From positions 37,296,001 to 37,360,000 of the forward strand of contig CP142460.1 in NCBI GenBank assembly GCA_038049695.1: DNA of 64,000 nt, written 5' to 3'. The stretch is from Cinnamomum chago (lineage: Eukaryota; Streptophyta; Magnoliopsida; Laurales; Lauraceae). A program made the position numbers and the translations under genes. The first letter of the stretch is position 1. The number at the start of each line of letters is the position of its first letter. This document shows positions 11,354 through 22,696 of the stretch, piece by piece. Below the pieces are notes generated by a model, which was not told the DNA's origin, did no database searches, and saw nothing but the letters and a program-made list of their open reading frames with translations.

Positions 11354-12765
11354 ATGAAAATCATTAGAATGGATTCCACTTTGATAGATTGTTTAGATTC
11401 TTGTGTAGATTCTTTTACACCCCCTCCTTCTTCCTTCTATTGGAGATTCAAACCCTCAAATTAATGAATCTCAATTTGATTTAAAAGAAGAAGAAAATGA
11501 TTATAATGAAGATGACCTTCAACAAGCCTATGAGGAATTATATACTTTGTCCTTAGAGCTTGATAAGAAAAATAAAAAATTAAGAGAAGAATCTAAAAAT
11601 CTAAACAAAGAATTAGTTTCTTCAAATATGAACTTAGAGAAAAAGAAGTAGTTATGCAATGCTTAGACTCTAAGTTTATGATCTCTTTGCATAACCTATC
11701 AATATTAAAGAAGATCTAAATGAATTAAAGATAGGAAATGATGATCTTAAAAAGGAAAATTCAAAACTAAGAGATCAATTACAAAGGCAAGACAAAAACA
11801 CTAACAACCTAGAATCCAAGTTGACCATTTCTAAGGAAAATTTATCTAATTCTCAAAATAAGATAAAAACTCTAGAACTTGGATCTAATGTTATTAATGA
11901 ACTTAAATTTGATTTAAAACTTTCTCATGAAGAACTAATCAAGTATAAGGAAATTGAAAATGAACTATTAAAAGTCAAAAATGAAAATGCTATCCTTATA
12001 AACAACGTCACTTAACTTGAAAGTTACAAACAAAAGTTTGAGTGCAAATTTACCCTAGGTGAAGAGAAATTTGAAAAATTATTTAGATTGGGTAAATCAC
12101 AAAGAGATAGGACGGGTCTTGGATTTTATAAGTATACTTCGCATGGCCCTAAATTCACCAACACTTTTGTGAAAGGTGAGTCCTCTTTCTCTAGCACTCC
12201 TTCTTCTATGCCCAAAACAAAATGTCATTCTTGTGGTAAGGAAAAGCATTTCAAATTTGAGTGCAAATTAAGGAAAAGTCATATGTCTAAACCCATCTTT
12301 GAACCTAAGAAAATTAAATCTAATTCTATGAAGGGTAAGACTTTGAATTCCAAGGAAGACTCTAAGAAATTCAAACAAGTTAAAACAATTCAAAAAGAGT
12401 CATCCAAGATAGACTTTAAAAAGACTAATAGTCAAAATAAATCTATAAAAAAAGAAACTTCTCTCTTTACCTCCTTTAACCTTGGAAATGAAAGAATTCT
12501 TGAAAAAGGTTGAAAAGTTAAAATTAAAGTTCAAAAGACAAAAAGCGGGAGGAAAAGCTAAAAGAAATGAGAAGAATAAAAAGAAAATGAAACACCAACT
12601 TCCAAAGACTAATCATCAATCTAAAATAGTCAAACCTCAAAGACTTGATGTCAAGTCTAAAAGAATTCAATCCTTATCTCCTTTAGTTGGTGGAAATTCA
12701 AAAATAGACTCCAAAGCCCAAGACCTTAGATGGATACCTTAGGTTAGACCTTTAGAAAATTACTA
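11354..12765 (+). pseudogene. SIRE gag-like remnant in E (coiled coil, zinc knuckle)
   Basis: This is the counterpart of the complete frame at 24349-25761. It encodes a lysine/glutamate/asparagine-rich coiled-coil region with a 'QAYEELYTLSLELDKKNKKL' start, a CX2CX4HX4C knuckle ('CHSCGKEKHFKFEC', about 12230) and a strongly basic C-terminal part. Several breaks make it inactive. No pol domain follows. Confidence 0.85.
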
Positions 12766-13159
12766 AGGCTTTTTAGATAGATAGGACCAACCTTTTCTCA
12801 TAGTTATATGTCTAGTTGGTCTTGTATCTAGTTCCTTATACTCTCTTAGTATCTCTTTAGGTTTTAGATTCATTTGGTTGAGTCTTGTTTGTTGAAATTG
12901 CATTTTGAATTTAAAAAAGGTACTTTATGATTAAATGCATGATTATGATCAAATTGATTTGAAAAAGCTTCTAAAAGTTATTCATTCTCAATCAATTGAT
13001 TTTCTTTTCAAATTGTTTATTTTTTGAAATGGATTCATAGTAAAACCATTATTTTGTCAAAATTAAATGTTTTTGAAAATGTCATTTATCTTACAAGTCT
13101 TCTTCTCTTTAAAAGGAATTATTTAGAATTGATTTTTTAAAATCTCTTTTCTAAAACTT
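12766..13159 (+). other. AT-rich non-coding 3' part of E
   Basis: The stretch after the gag-like stop contains no recognisable domain. It matches 25762-26152 in element F almost base for base and stops at the same point, where element G begins on the other strand. Confidence 0.6.
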
Positions 13160-13882
13160 TTAAGCTTGAGATGAGTCCTAGTAATATGTTGAAAGTTATT
13201 CTTCTTGCTACTAGAGGAGCATTCAAAACCTATACCATTCTTGTTATCAAAAATTTTGTTCATACCTAACATTTGATAGAATTTTTCATTTCCCATGGTA
13301 AGTTTATCAACAACATGTTTTCCCTTTTTAAGTTTCATTTGTAGAGATTCTGATTCTTGTTGACTAGATTCTAGCAGACATTGTAATTTATGAATTTCTT
13401 TTTCAGCTTTAGCTAGATTGTCATTAGAGGTAGTCAACTTAGATTGAGCATTTCTTATCTCATTGTCTTTCAAGATTAATTGATCTTTTAAAACATTTAG
13501 ATCATTCACAAGCCTTTTAGATTCAATTTTTAAACTTTTATTCTTCTTGGTTATGACTTCACATAGTTCATATAGTTCCTCATAGGCTTGATGAATATCA
13601 TTTTCACTATTCTCATCACTTACTTCTTCTATTAAAACATTATGATCATTGTTTTCTTCAATGGGAGTACATAGAAGCCAAGAAGTGAAGTTATCATTAT
13701 CTTCATCATTTTGAAGTTCATTATTGTCACTACTTTCATCTTCATCATCATCCCAAGTTATGTTCAAAACTTTCTTTCCTTTCTTATCTTTCTTTTCAGA
13801 TTCTTTAGGGGAGGGACAATTTAGAGCGATGTGACCAAATCCTTTACAGTTGTAACATTGCACATCCTTCTTGGTAAAAGAT
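13160..13882 (-). pseudogene. SIRE G gag, C-terminal half (zinc knuckle and coiled coil)
   Basis: The translation has a CX2CX4HX4C zinc knuckle ('CYNCKGFGHIALNC', about 13870-13830), an acidic stretch, 'QAYEELYELCEVITKKNKSLK' and a coiled-coil region of about 120 residues. It continues the gag whose N-terminal half is at 20191-21049. Apparent N-terminal residues before the knuckle are read from the inserted LTR and do not belong to gag. The last dozen residues at the left edge come from element E sequence. Confidence 0.85.
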
Positions 13883-14761
13883 TGTCGCGACCCCGGACCG
13901 GGCCCCACGTGACTAATCCGGGATCGGGACTAAGTGAACATCAACAGTTTATTTAAAACATACATACATACATTTATTTATTTAATTCCACACAGGTGTC
14001 CGCAGTGAGGATATCACAACCATCAAGGAATATTTCTTTTTAAGTGCGGAAGCATGTAGCAAATCAAATAGACAACTATCTCTAGTCATGCAAGCATTAA
14101 CATCAAATATCAAAACTGTATCAGAATGAGCAATGATCTATAGCATGTTTCCCAAAAGTTGTTAAAGTTAGACAAAATATCATTTAGTTACATTCCCAAG
14201 AATAGGGGCCAACACAGGCCAATAAGAACAAAACAATAACCCAAAAGAATGGTTAATTAGTTCTCCCAAAATTTACGCTTCTCATAGCAGTCTGATGTCT
14301 ACATGACATCGTCAGCGCGCCACTCAACTAGAGGTTGCGGCTCACCTACCGCCTCCTCTGGCTCCTCCTCAAGGAAACCGGCAACGGGACCTGAGTACCA
14401 AAGCAAATGTATCAGACACGACGGTTTGGCAAGAGAGTGAAAAGATACAACAACATATAATAGATGAAATATCTCGAAAAGCAAGGAAATATGTTTAAAC
14501 GAGAACTCTCATAGAGTAGATAAATCACTTGTTAGAAAACAGGTAAATAATGTAAAATCATATAAGGTAACCAAGGAATCGAGAACTTACAAGATGGCAA
14601 TCACATAGAGCTAAGTCCTCTGTCACTAAAGTGACAACAGTATCACGGGATGTTGATCTCAGTCACACAAGGTGAGGAGAATCAACGCAAATCATATATA
14701 CAATATAAATATACGGGACGGGACCACGGTAGCGAACCGGGTATCGGGACGGGACCACGGT

Positions 14762-17700
14762 TGTCGCGACCCCGGACCGAGAGATCCGAGATCGGGACTA
14801 ATATTGATGTTAGGATGATCCACAACTGCTTAATAATACCATATGATTTATTTAATTTCCCACAGGTGTCCGCGGTGAGGATATCATAACCATAATTGAA
14901 TATTTCTGTTAAATGCGGAAGCATGTAGCAAATCAAATAGTCAAACCATCCTTGGTCATAAAAACAATAACACCAGACTAAAATACTGTATCAGAATGAG
15001 CAATGATTTATAGCATGTTTCCCAATGGTTGTTAAAGTTAGACAAAATATCATTTAATTACATTCCCAAAAATAGAGGCCAACAAAGGCCAATGTACACA
15101 AAACAACAACCCAAAAGAATGGTTAAATAGTTCCCCTCAAAATGTTACGCTTCTCAAAGCAATCTGATGTCTACATGACATCGTCAGCACGCCACTCGAC
15201 TAGAGGTTGCGGCGCGCCTACCGCCTCCTCCGGCTCCTCCTCAAGGAAGCCGACAACGGGACCTGAGTACCAAAGCAAAGGGCCAGACACGACGGTCTGG
15301 CAAGAGAAAGCAAGGATACAACAATATCTAATACAAGAAAATCTCTGGCAAAGCGTATAAATCTGAGTTAAGCAAGAACTCTCATAAAATAGATAAATCA
15401 TTTGCGATGAACAAGTAAACAATATAAAACATATCAGGTATCCAAGGATTCGGGAACTAACAAGGTGGCAATCACATAGAGCTAAGTCCTCTGTCACTAA
15501 AGTGACAACAGTATCACGGGACGTTGATCTCTGTCACACAAGGTGAGGAGAAACAACGTATACATATATACAATATAATTATACGGGAACGGGACCACGG
15601 TAGCGAACCGGGTATCGGGACGGGACCACGGTATTAGACTGGGTATCGGGATCCAAACTGCAGCTGGCGGGACGGGAGAGGGATTTCCAAGTCAGTGGAT
15701 CAGACTGACAAGGTATCCAAGCTTAGTGATGCCGACTCATAGGATAAAACCAATCGAGGCATATCAAGTATTCAAGTACAGTAAATAAACGGTAAAACGG
15801 GGGTGCTCAAGGGCACACTGTCTTTCCATATTGGGCAATACATTTCGGGGCAATTCACTGTTACTATTGTAGCTCCAAAGCTTTCGAGAAAACAAGTCAT
15901 GCGATGAAATTCCTGGGAATGAGGTGAAACAATACACTATAATGAAATTCGGGTAAAATATCAATTTAGAAATCCAATTAAGTGAATAGGGGTCCCGTAT
16001 GTCTATTATAGCCCTTACTTGGTACTCTTTGAGTTTTGAGACATTCCGGGCTCCTTATGCACTCCTACGATTTTTTCCAAAATTTCGAATGACATATTTG
16101 TGATATGGTTTCTTTCTCGGATGGCATCAAGCAATGCCTAGTGAATCCCCTTCGATTGACAAAGCTCAACGCTCGAACGAACGGGAGAGTTCGTTCGAGC
16201 GGGGAGCTTTTCGAAATCTGGGGAATTTCGGTTACCTGACGGTCAGCTGGCGGTTAGCCGCCGCTGGGATGGGCGGCTAGCCGCTGGCTGACCGCACAGC
16301 TGACCGCGGCTGGGCTGCAGAAATGCAGCTTACTGGAAAGCTGACCGCCAAGTGCGGTTAGCTGGCGGTTAGCCGCCGATGTGTTCGGCGGTTAGCCGCT
16401 GGCCAACCGTGGAGCTGATTGAGTTTTGAGGAGAAGAAGTGTGCTCTCTGGAAAAGCCACCGTGACATTTCGGCTAGCTGGCGGTTAGCCGCCAGTCACC
16501 AAGCGGCTAGCTGGCGGTTAGCCGCCAGTCACCAAGCGGCTAACCGCCGGGTGACCGCAGGCTGACCGCCAGTGCGGGAATCACCCACTGTGTTCAGATT
16601 TTTGAGTCACTTTCCTCCTCAAAACCAACCTCCTCACTTTTACTTAATCCTTAACACAAAACTGAGCTAAAAGCTCCTCCAATGCATCTAATTACACTTC
16701 TTCCAAGGCTCCCATAATTGTTCATGCACCACTTCCTTCATCAACATCCCATTCCATACAAAGAAAGAAGGAAACCATTTCACCATAGAGTACTTTGGGT
16801 ATAAACAAGAGAAGAATTAAATGCCATTCATTACTACACTTATAAGTCATAAATGCAATACCTTGAATGCACTACCAAAGCTCCATTATGAACATTTATG
16901 TCAAAGCAATGTAATAAATAGACATGAGTGAAAAACACCAAAAAAAATCATGGAACTTATAAAGATCAAAACATCCACTTGCCTCTAGTCCAAGCTAGTT
17001 GAAATCAAGCCTTTTATCACCTCTATTGCTCAAAGCCAAGCTACAAATCAAAAATCCCAAAAACAACCCTAAAATGGGTTACACAAGGAATGACAATGAA
17101 CAAACCAACAATAATGCAAATGTAGTACCTCATGGCCTAGGAGACAACAAATCTAGAAGATGAGAATGACCACTTACCTTGAAGGTCCTCTAATGGTAAT
17201 GGTAAGCTCAATGAAGGTCTTGGAATGGAGAGTTCTCCTCACAAATGGTACCAATGGAAAGCTTGAGAGATGAGGGAGTGATTGGTGATCTCCAATGTTT
17301 GATTGATGAGCCCTAGGTGTGGCTTGGGGATGAAGAAACAAGAAGAAGAAAAAGAAAAGCACAAGAGCAAACCCTAGGCTCAGTTGTGCTGGAACAAGAA
17401 TGGAGAGTGAATGAGAAAGAAGAGATGGGTTCTCTTTTGTTAACAAAGGGAGCTTGGGTCCCACAACTTAAGGAACTATATTAGCTGAAATCATCTACTT
17501 CGGGACCTCGGATGGGTTCGACGAAGAAGGAAGAAATGATCGTCGAAATATCTAGTTTCCAAAAAGTACATGTTTCGCGGGTTTTGGGGATATCGAGTTT
17601 TGGGTACAGACTTGGTGTGCAATGACTGTTTTGCCCTTTAGGCTATGAAAATCGGGTTTCGGGATCTCGAATGAATACGGGATTAACATGAAAGTTGTTG

Positions 17701-17958
17701 AGATCTACAAGATGCATGCAACGGACCAAAAACATAATCCACAATAAGTCGGGAAATTCCTCGAGAAAATACAAAGCCGAAAAGGGAACCCCCAAAGGGC
17801 CCCACAAGCTACCAAAGCAATTCAAGACAATCGAATTAGCCCGAAACCATAATCAAAGCTAATCCAAACCCAACTTAGCCAGAAATCACTAATCAAGCTT
17901 AGCACTAACACGCAACTTAATTAGCACTAATCGGGTTCACTCGGGTCGGGGTCTTACA
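14762..17958 (-). mobile_element. Solo LTR of Tekay-type gypsy nested in another solo LTR (3197 bp)
   Basis: It has the same ends and orientation as the surrounding LTR and an exact ACGGT duplication at 14757-14761 and 17959-17963. The host site is in a repeat tract (GGGACCACGGTAGCGAACCGG). Its body aligns with the outer LTR throughout. Landmarks on the element strand are a splice-donor-like GGTAAGTG 781 bp from the start and a palindrome cluster 1.37-1.78 kb from the start. Confidence 0.94.
16165..16580 (-). repeat. Palindrome cluster, CGGTTAGCCG / GCTGACCGC type, inner solo LTR
   Basis: GCTGACCGC, GGCGGTTAGCCGCC and CGGCTAGCCGC words recur more than fifteen times in about 350 bp. At the left edge is a perfect 12-bp inverted repeat (16171-16182 and 16189-16200, GCTCGAACGAAC with a 6-base loop). 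The phrase 'GGCTAGCTGGCGGTTAGCCG' is itself tandemly repeated around 16470-16530. Confidence 0.8.
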
Positions 17959-18479
17959 ACGGTATTAGACCGGGTATCGGGATCCAAACTGCAGCTGGCG
18001 GGACGGGAGAGGGATCTCCAAGTCGGTGGATCAAACCGACAAGGTATCCAAGCTTAGTGATGCCGACTCATAGGTCAAATAACAAATCGGGACATATGCA
18101 AGTAAAACAAGTACAATAAATAAACGAGCAAGACGGGGGTGCTCAAGGGCACACTGTCATTTCATGTCGGGCAATACATTTCGGGACAATTAACTGTTAC
18201 TAGTGTAACTATCATGCTTTCGGGAAAACAAATCATTTAAGTAGACCTGGGAAAATGAAGAAATATAATGAACTATACCATTTCGGGAAAACTGTTGATT
18301 TCGAGATCTATTTAAGTGGATAGGGGTCCCGTATGTCGATTATTGAAATGACTTGGTACTCCTTGAGTTTGAAGACATCCCGGGCTCCTTATACACTTTG
18401 GATTTTCAAAACTTCGAATGACATCCTTGTGATATGGTTTCTTTCTCGAACGGCCTCATACACTACCTAGTGAATCTCC

Positions 18480-18850
18480 TTTGATCGACAAAGCTCAGCG
18501 CTCGAACGTTCGCTCGAGCGAGGAGCTTTTCGAAACCTGGGGAATTTCGGTTACCTGGCGGTCAGCTGGCGGTTAGCCGCCGCTGGGAGGGGCGGCTAGC
18601 CGCTGGCTGACCGCGCAGCTGACCACGGTTGGGCTGCAGAAATGCAGCTTACTGGAAAGCTAACCGCCAAGTGCGGTTAGCTGGAGGTTAGCCGCCGATG
18701 GGTTCGGCGGTTAGCCGCTAGCTAACCGTGGAGCGGACCGAGTTTTCAGGTGGAGAAGTGTGCTCTCTGGAAAAGCAACCATGACATTTCGGCTACCTGG
18801 CGGTTAGCCGCCGGGTGACCGCAAGCTGACCGTCAGGTGCGGGAATCACC
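18480..18850 (-). repeat. Palindrome cluster, CGGTTAGCCG type, outer solo LTR
   Basis: It is the counterpart of 16165-16580 at the same offset in the outer LTR. It is shorter because one block of repeated phrases is missing. The left edge here reads CTCGAACGTTCGCTCGAGCGAG instead of the 12-bp hairpin, so the cluster varies in both copy number and sequence between two otherwise alike LTRs. Confidence 0.8.
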
Positions 18851-20190
18851 CACTGTGTTCAGATTTGAGCCCTTCTCCTCCTCAAAACCATTCTCCCTAC
18901 TTCCACTTAATCCCTGTAATAACATTGAGCTAAGAGCTCCTCCAATGCCTCTATCTACACTTCTCCAAAGCCCCATCATATATTCACTCCATCACTTCTT
19001 CCATATCAAGTCTAATACAAAGTAAAGAGGAAGGAAACCATTTTACAAACATTCATTTAGGATATACCCAAAAGACAATAAATACTAAACCAACATGTTT
19101 ACAAAACATTAAATGAGGCTATCAAGATGCAAAAAGGGCATTTATTTCAACCATAAACACATTAATGAAAGCATGAAAATCCATAAATGCTTCACCAAAC
19201 CATTTGAAACTTAAAACACTTCATCATTCACTTGCCTCGAGTCCAAGCTAGCTATACCAAGCCTCAAGTCACCTCTATAGCTCAAATCCAAGCTACAATC
19301 AAAAACCCCCAAAACAACCCTAAAATGGGTTACACAAAGAATGAAAATGATAGAACTTTCAATAATGCAAATGTAGCTTCTCAAGGGTTAGAGGAACACT
19401 AATCTAGGAGATGGGGAAGATTACTTACTTGGATGAACTTCAAAAGAAGAGAACTAGTTCAAGGAAGATCTCAAGGTTAGGAGATTTCTCCAAAAATGGT
19501 ATCAAGATGAAGCTTGCAAGTTGAGGAATATGATGGTGAGTTCCATTTAGATGTTGGTGCAAGATTGGTGAGGATTGGAGAAGGAGAAGCAAGAAGAAGA
19601 AAGGAAAGTTGCTAGAAAACCCTAGGTCTCTCTCTTGTGCTGGAAAATGAAAATGGAAAAAGAGGGAAAGGGTCTCCTTTGTTAACAATGAGAGGTTGGG
19701 TCCCACAACTTAAGGAACTAGTTTGGCTGAAATCATCTATTTCGGTACCTCGGACGAAGTCGACGAAGAAGGAAGAAATGATCGTCGAAAAATCTAGTTT
19801 CCAAAAAGTATGTGTTTCGCAGGTTTCGGGAATATCAAATTTTGGGTACAGATTTTGTGTGCAATGACTGTTTTACCCTCAAGGCTATGAAATCGGGTTT
19901 CGGGATCTCAAACGAACACGGGATCAACATGAAAGTTGAATGAAATAACAATAGTAATAAGATAGGATTAGAACCATGAATGGAAAAATCTCCGATAAAT
20001 CCCCAAACATGTGCAATGTCATGAAAAGGAACCCCCAAAGGGCCCCACTAGTTATCAAAGCATTCCCAGAAGCCCAAAACTAGAATCAAAGCTATTCCAA
20101 ATCCAACTTAGCCAAAATCACTAATCAAGATTAGTACTAACTCGCAACTTAATTAGCACTAATCGGGTTCACTCGGGTCGGGGTCTTACA

Positions 20191-21049
20191 AAGATCCCCT
20201 TGAGTTCCTTTGAAACTTTTCATTTCTAGAATCCTCAGAATTTTTATAGTTCTTTTTGTTTTTAAAGAAATTCTTAAACTTCTTAGCAAGCAAGATTGTG
20301 TTTTCATCATCACTCTCACTCTCATTATCATTTTCTTTATGTTGGGAGCTAAGAGCTACACCTTTCTTCTTGCTAGGGACTTCAAAATCTAATTCATAAG
20401 TGAGAAGATTTCCTCTAAGTTCTTCAATTTTGATCTTGTCAACATCTTTACTCTCAGTTATAGCTACAATCTTGGGTTTGAACCTTTTGGGGAGAGATCT
20501 TAAGATTTTTCTAACAGCTTTTGATTCATCCATCTTTTCTCCTAGACCTATGAGGGAATTAACAATCTCCATGAATTTTGTATAGAACTCGTCAAAGGTT
20601 TCTTCCTCTTGCATTTTGAGTTCTTCATACTTTGTTGTCAACATTTGGATTTTAGCTACCTTGACTTGATTAGTCCCTTCATGAGTGGTCTCTAAGGTAT
20701 CCCAAACTTCCTTAACAGTATTACCATTAACTACCCTATTGAACTCTTCTTGAGACAAGGCACAATACAAGGCATTTTTAGCTTTAGCATTTAGATTTGT
20801 CCTATCTTTCTCTCCTTGAGTCCAGTCTTTCTTAGGCTTAGGCTTGATAGATATAACATGTCCTTCTGAATCTTGTTCAGTGATAGTGGGTTCATGATAC
20901 CCTTCTTCAATGATATTCCAAACATCTAGACTTGGAGACTCTAGAAAGACTTGCATCCTAATTTTCCAATACCGGTAATGAGAACCATTAAACAAGGGTG
21001 GTCTATTAGTGGCATGACCTTCTCCTAATTGGGCTTGCATTGTGACCAC
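20191..21049 (-). pseudogene. SIRE G gag, N-terminal half
   Basis: The frame starts at 21049 with 'MVTMQAQLGEGHATNRPPLFNGSHYRYWKIRMQVFL', where 'RPPLFNG..Y.YWK.RM' is the hallmark of SIRE/Maximus-type gag (UBN2/DUF4219-like region). The UBN2-type domain follows with 'EVWDTLETTHEGTNQVKVAKIQMLTTKYEELKM' and 'ILRSLPKRFKPKI'. It is cut by the inserted solo LTR after about 285 codons. The capsid-like part itself looks open. (Longer motifs are quoted only to show family identity.). Confidence 0.9.
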
Positions 21050-21127
21050 AAAAGAAAAAACTCACTCTAAGGATTCTAACTCTAGGTTGTTAGACCTAAA
21101 CAAGAGCACCTAGGCTCTGATACCAAT
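21050..21127 (-). other. Primer binding site and short leader of SIRE G
   Basis: Directly inside the LTR the minus strand reads ATTGGTATCAGAGCC (about 21127-21113), complementary to initiator tRNA-Met. Only about 65 bases of leader separate it from the gag start. Confidence 0.85.
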
Positions 21128-22696
21128 TGAAAGTCCAAGATCGAATCCTAGAGGGGGCGGTGAATAGGGTGAGCTCAAATAACTAGACCAATTTTAATTT
21201 TCTTTGCTTTTAAGTCTCTTATGCTTTGAGGAAGAATAGTAGAATCAAACAAGAGAGCAACATCCATGAAAAGTAAGCAAAAAGACAATTACCATAACAC
21301 AAGCATTTATAGTGGTTCAGCCAACATGCCTACATCCACTCCCGGTGTTCCTACCGGATTTTCACTAACTCAAAATAAGGTTTAGGTTCACCTTCAACCT
21401 TACAAATACATTACTATGCTTTTCAAAGCCTAAGCATAAACCGTTACAACACTATTCATGCTTTTCAAGGCTAAGCACCAACCTTTACAACAAGAAGATT
21501 TTCTTTTACGAAAAATGCCTATGAATGCATGGATTAAGAGAACAATGTAAGTTCAAATGATTGCATCTAAAAAGGCTGAATATTAAATGAAATCTCAACT
21601 TCTATAAACATGCATATGAATGACAAAGTCTATGAATAATGCATATACTAGAAACCACTCTTTCTTTCTTTTTTAAAAGGATGAAACTTTGAATGATGCA
21701 AACATGATAATCAAATGTATGAGAAAGAGTTGTTTGACAAACACATGGTTTTCCAAAAAGATCAAACTTGAATAGCAAAAGTATAACCTTAAGATTAACA
21801 AGCTAGATTTGAAAACAAAGATTCATAACTCATGTGAAGGATAAATCATATGTTGATTTCATAAAGCTAAGATATTTCAAAGTTCAAAGCATGTTATGAA
21901 AGACAACACTTCAAAAGATAAGCATCTATTTAATCATGCATTGCGGAAAAACAAAGATAAAGAAAGCACACCCATTAGAAGATCAAAGGTTAAATCAATG
22001 GAATGGCTTCATAACCCCTTCAATAATGCTCTAGAAAAGTTGTAAGTCCTTGGCCTCAAAAGTCCTTGAAAGTTCAGCAACTTTTTCCAAACAAAAAGCC
22101 ACTTTTTATAAAAGAAAAAGTTCCCAAAGGCTAGTGCCCGGTTGACCTGGTACAAGGTCGGGTCGACCGGGTACACACAACGGCTATAAAAATGGCCATT
22201 GGAGAAGCTAACAGCTCAAAATCCCTGTCGACCTGCAGTGTGCCCGGTCAACCGACCACACAGGCAGGTCAACCTGAAGACTGCCCAGAAATTTTGAATT
22301 TTTAGAAACTTGCAACTAAGAGGGCATCTTTCCAGGGGACTTTGAGGCACATCAACCAAGCTTGAACCATGATTAAAAATACTATGATAAGTGAATTTTA
22401 AAAGCATGAAACATTCAAACCAAAGAAAAGGATTTGAAAGAGAAAGCATTTGGAAAGCTTGATTAGATTTGAACTTAAGATTTAAACATAAGGAAGATTG
22501 AAAAGCTGAACTCAAACCTTCATGAACTTAAGAGACATAACTGATTTGAAAACCATGCATAACATATGATAAAAACAAAGATTATGAATGAGAAATATGC
22601 ATGAAGATCCTAAGAAAAAGAACATGAAAGAATGAGAGGTCAAGTTATGAAAATGAATGCATCCTATCAAATTACAACAAAATAAAAACTCTAACA
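21128..22696 (-). repeat. 5' LTR of SIRE G (1569 bp)
   Basis: On the element strand it begins TGTTAGAGTTTTT and ends GGACTTTCA before the primer site. A palindrome cluster lies at 22130-22290 and a TATAAAA box just downstream at about 22108. Its outer end at 22696 abuts the truncated LTR of element F head to head. Confidence 0.88.
22130..22290 (-). repeat. Palindrome cluster in SIRE G LTR (GGTCGACC type)
   Basis: GGTCGACCGGG, GGTCAACCGACC and GGTCAACCTG words recur in about 160 bp, upstream of the TATA box on the element strand, in the same position as in E, F and H. The words are partly decayed (GGTCAACC for GGTCGACC), as expected of deamination at methylated CpG. Confidence 0.65.

Larger units (their letters stand above)
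9768..13159 (+). mobile_element. SIRE-derived element E: LTR, primer site, gag-like remnant
   Basis: The element has a complete LTR (9768-11255), a tRNA-iMet primer site, and a gag-like coding remnant with coiled coil and zinc knuckle, then about 400 bp of AT-rich sequence. It lacks visible protease, integrase and reverse transcriptase and has no 3' LTR. It is a near-duplicate (by eye about 97-98%) of element F, including the point where homology stops (after TAAAACTT at 13159; 26152 in F). Left flank CATAC (9763-9767) is Tat tail sequence. The coding part carries several breaks. Confidence 0.85.
13883..20190 (-). mobile_element. Solo LTR of a Tekay-type gypsy element (about 3.1 kb without insert)
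   Basis: On the minus strand it begins TGTAAGACCCCGACCCGAGTG and ends GGTCGCGACA, the same ends as the LTRs of the Tekay element at 52684. It is flanked by an exact 5-bp duplication AAGAT (13878-13882 and 20191-20195). No internal gag-pol lies between the ends, so it is a solo LTR formed by LTR-LTR recombination. It contains a second solo LTR of the same family at 14762-17958; without this and its duplication the length is 3106 bp. Confidence 0.93.
13160..22696 (-). mobile_element. SIRE/Maximus-type copia element G: 5' LTR and gag, split by solo LTRs
   Basis: On the minus strand the order is LTR (22696 to 21128), primer site, short leader, gag N-terminal half (21049 to 20191), an inserted solo LTR (20190 to 13883), then gag C-terminal half (13882 to about 13160). 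The element ends there against E; pol and 3' LTR are absent from the window. The gag halves flank the insertion with an exact AAGAT duplication. Apart from the insertion the visible gag looks largely open, so G is younger or better kept than H. Confidence 0.85.

Noticed and set aside
13883-13908. Apparent N-terminal extension of the G gag frame
   Set aside because: The codons are read from the end of the inserted solo LTR, so they do not belong to gag.
14299-15497. Open frames on both strands near 14300 and 15150-15500
   Set aside because: They lie inside the U5 part of the solo LTRs, differ between the two copies, and are not conserved as protein.
18837-20038. Plus- and minus-strand frames of 60-90 codons in the outer solo LTR
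   Set aside because: They fall in the U3/R part of a non-coding LTR and are not shared by the inner copy as proteins.
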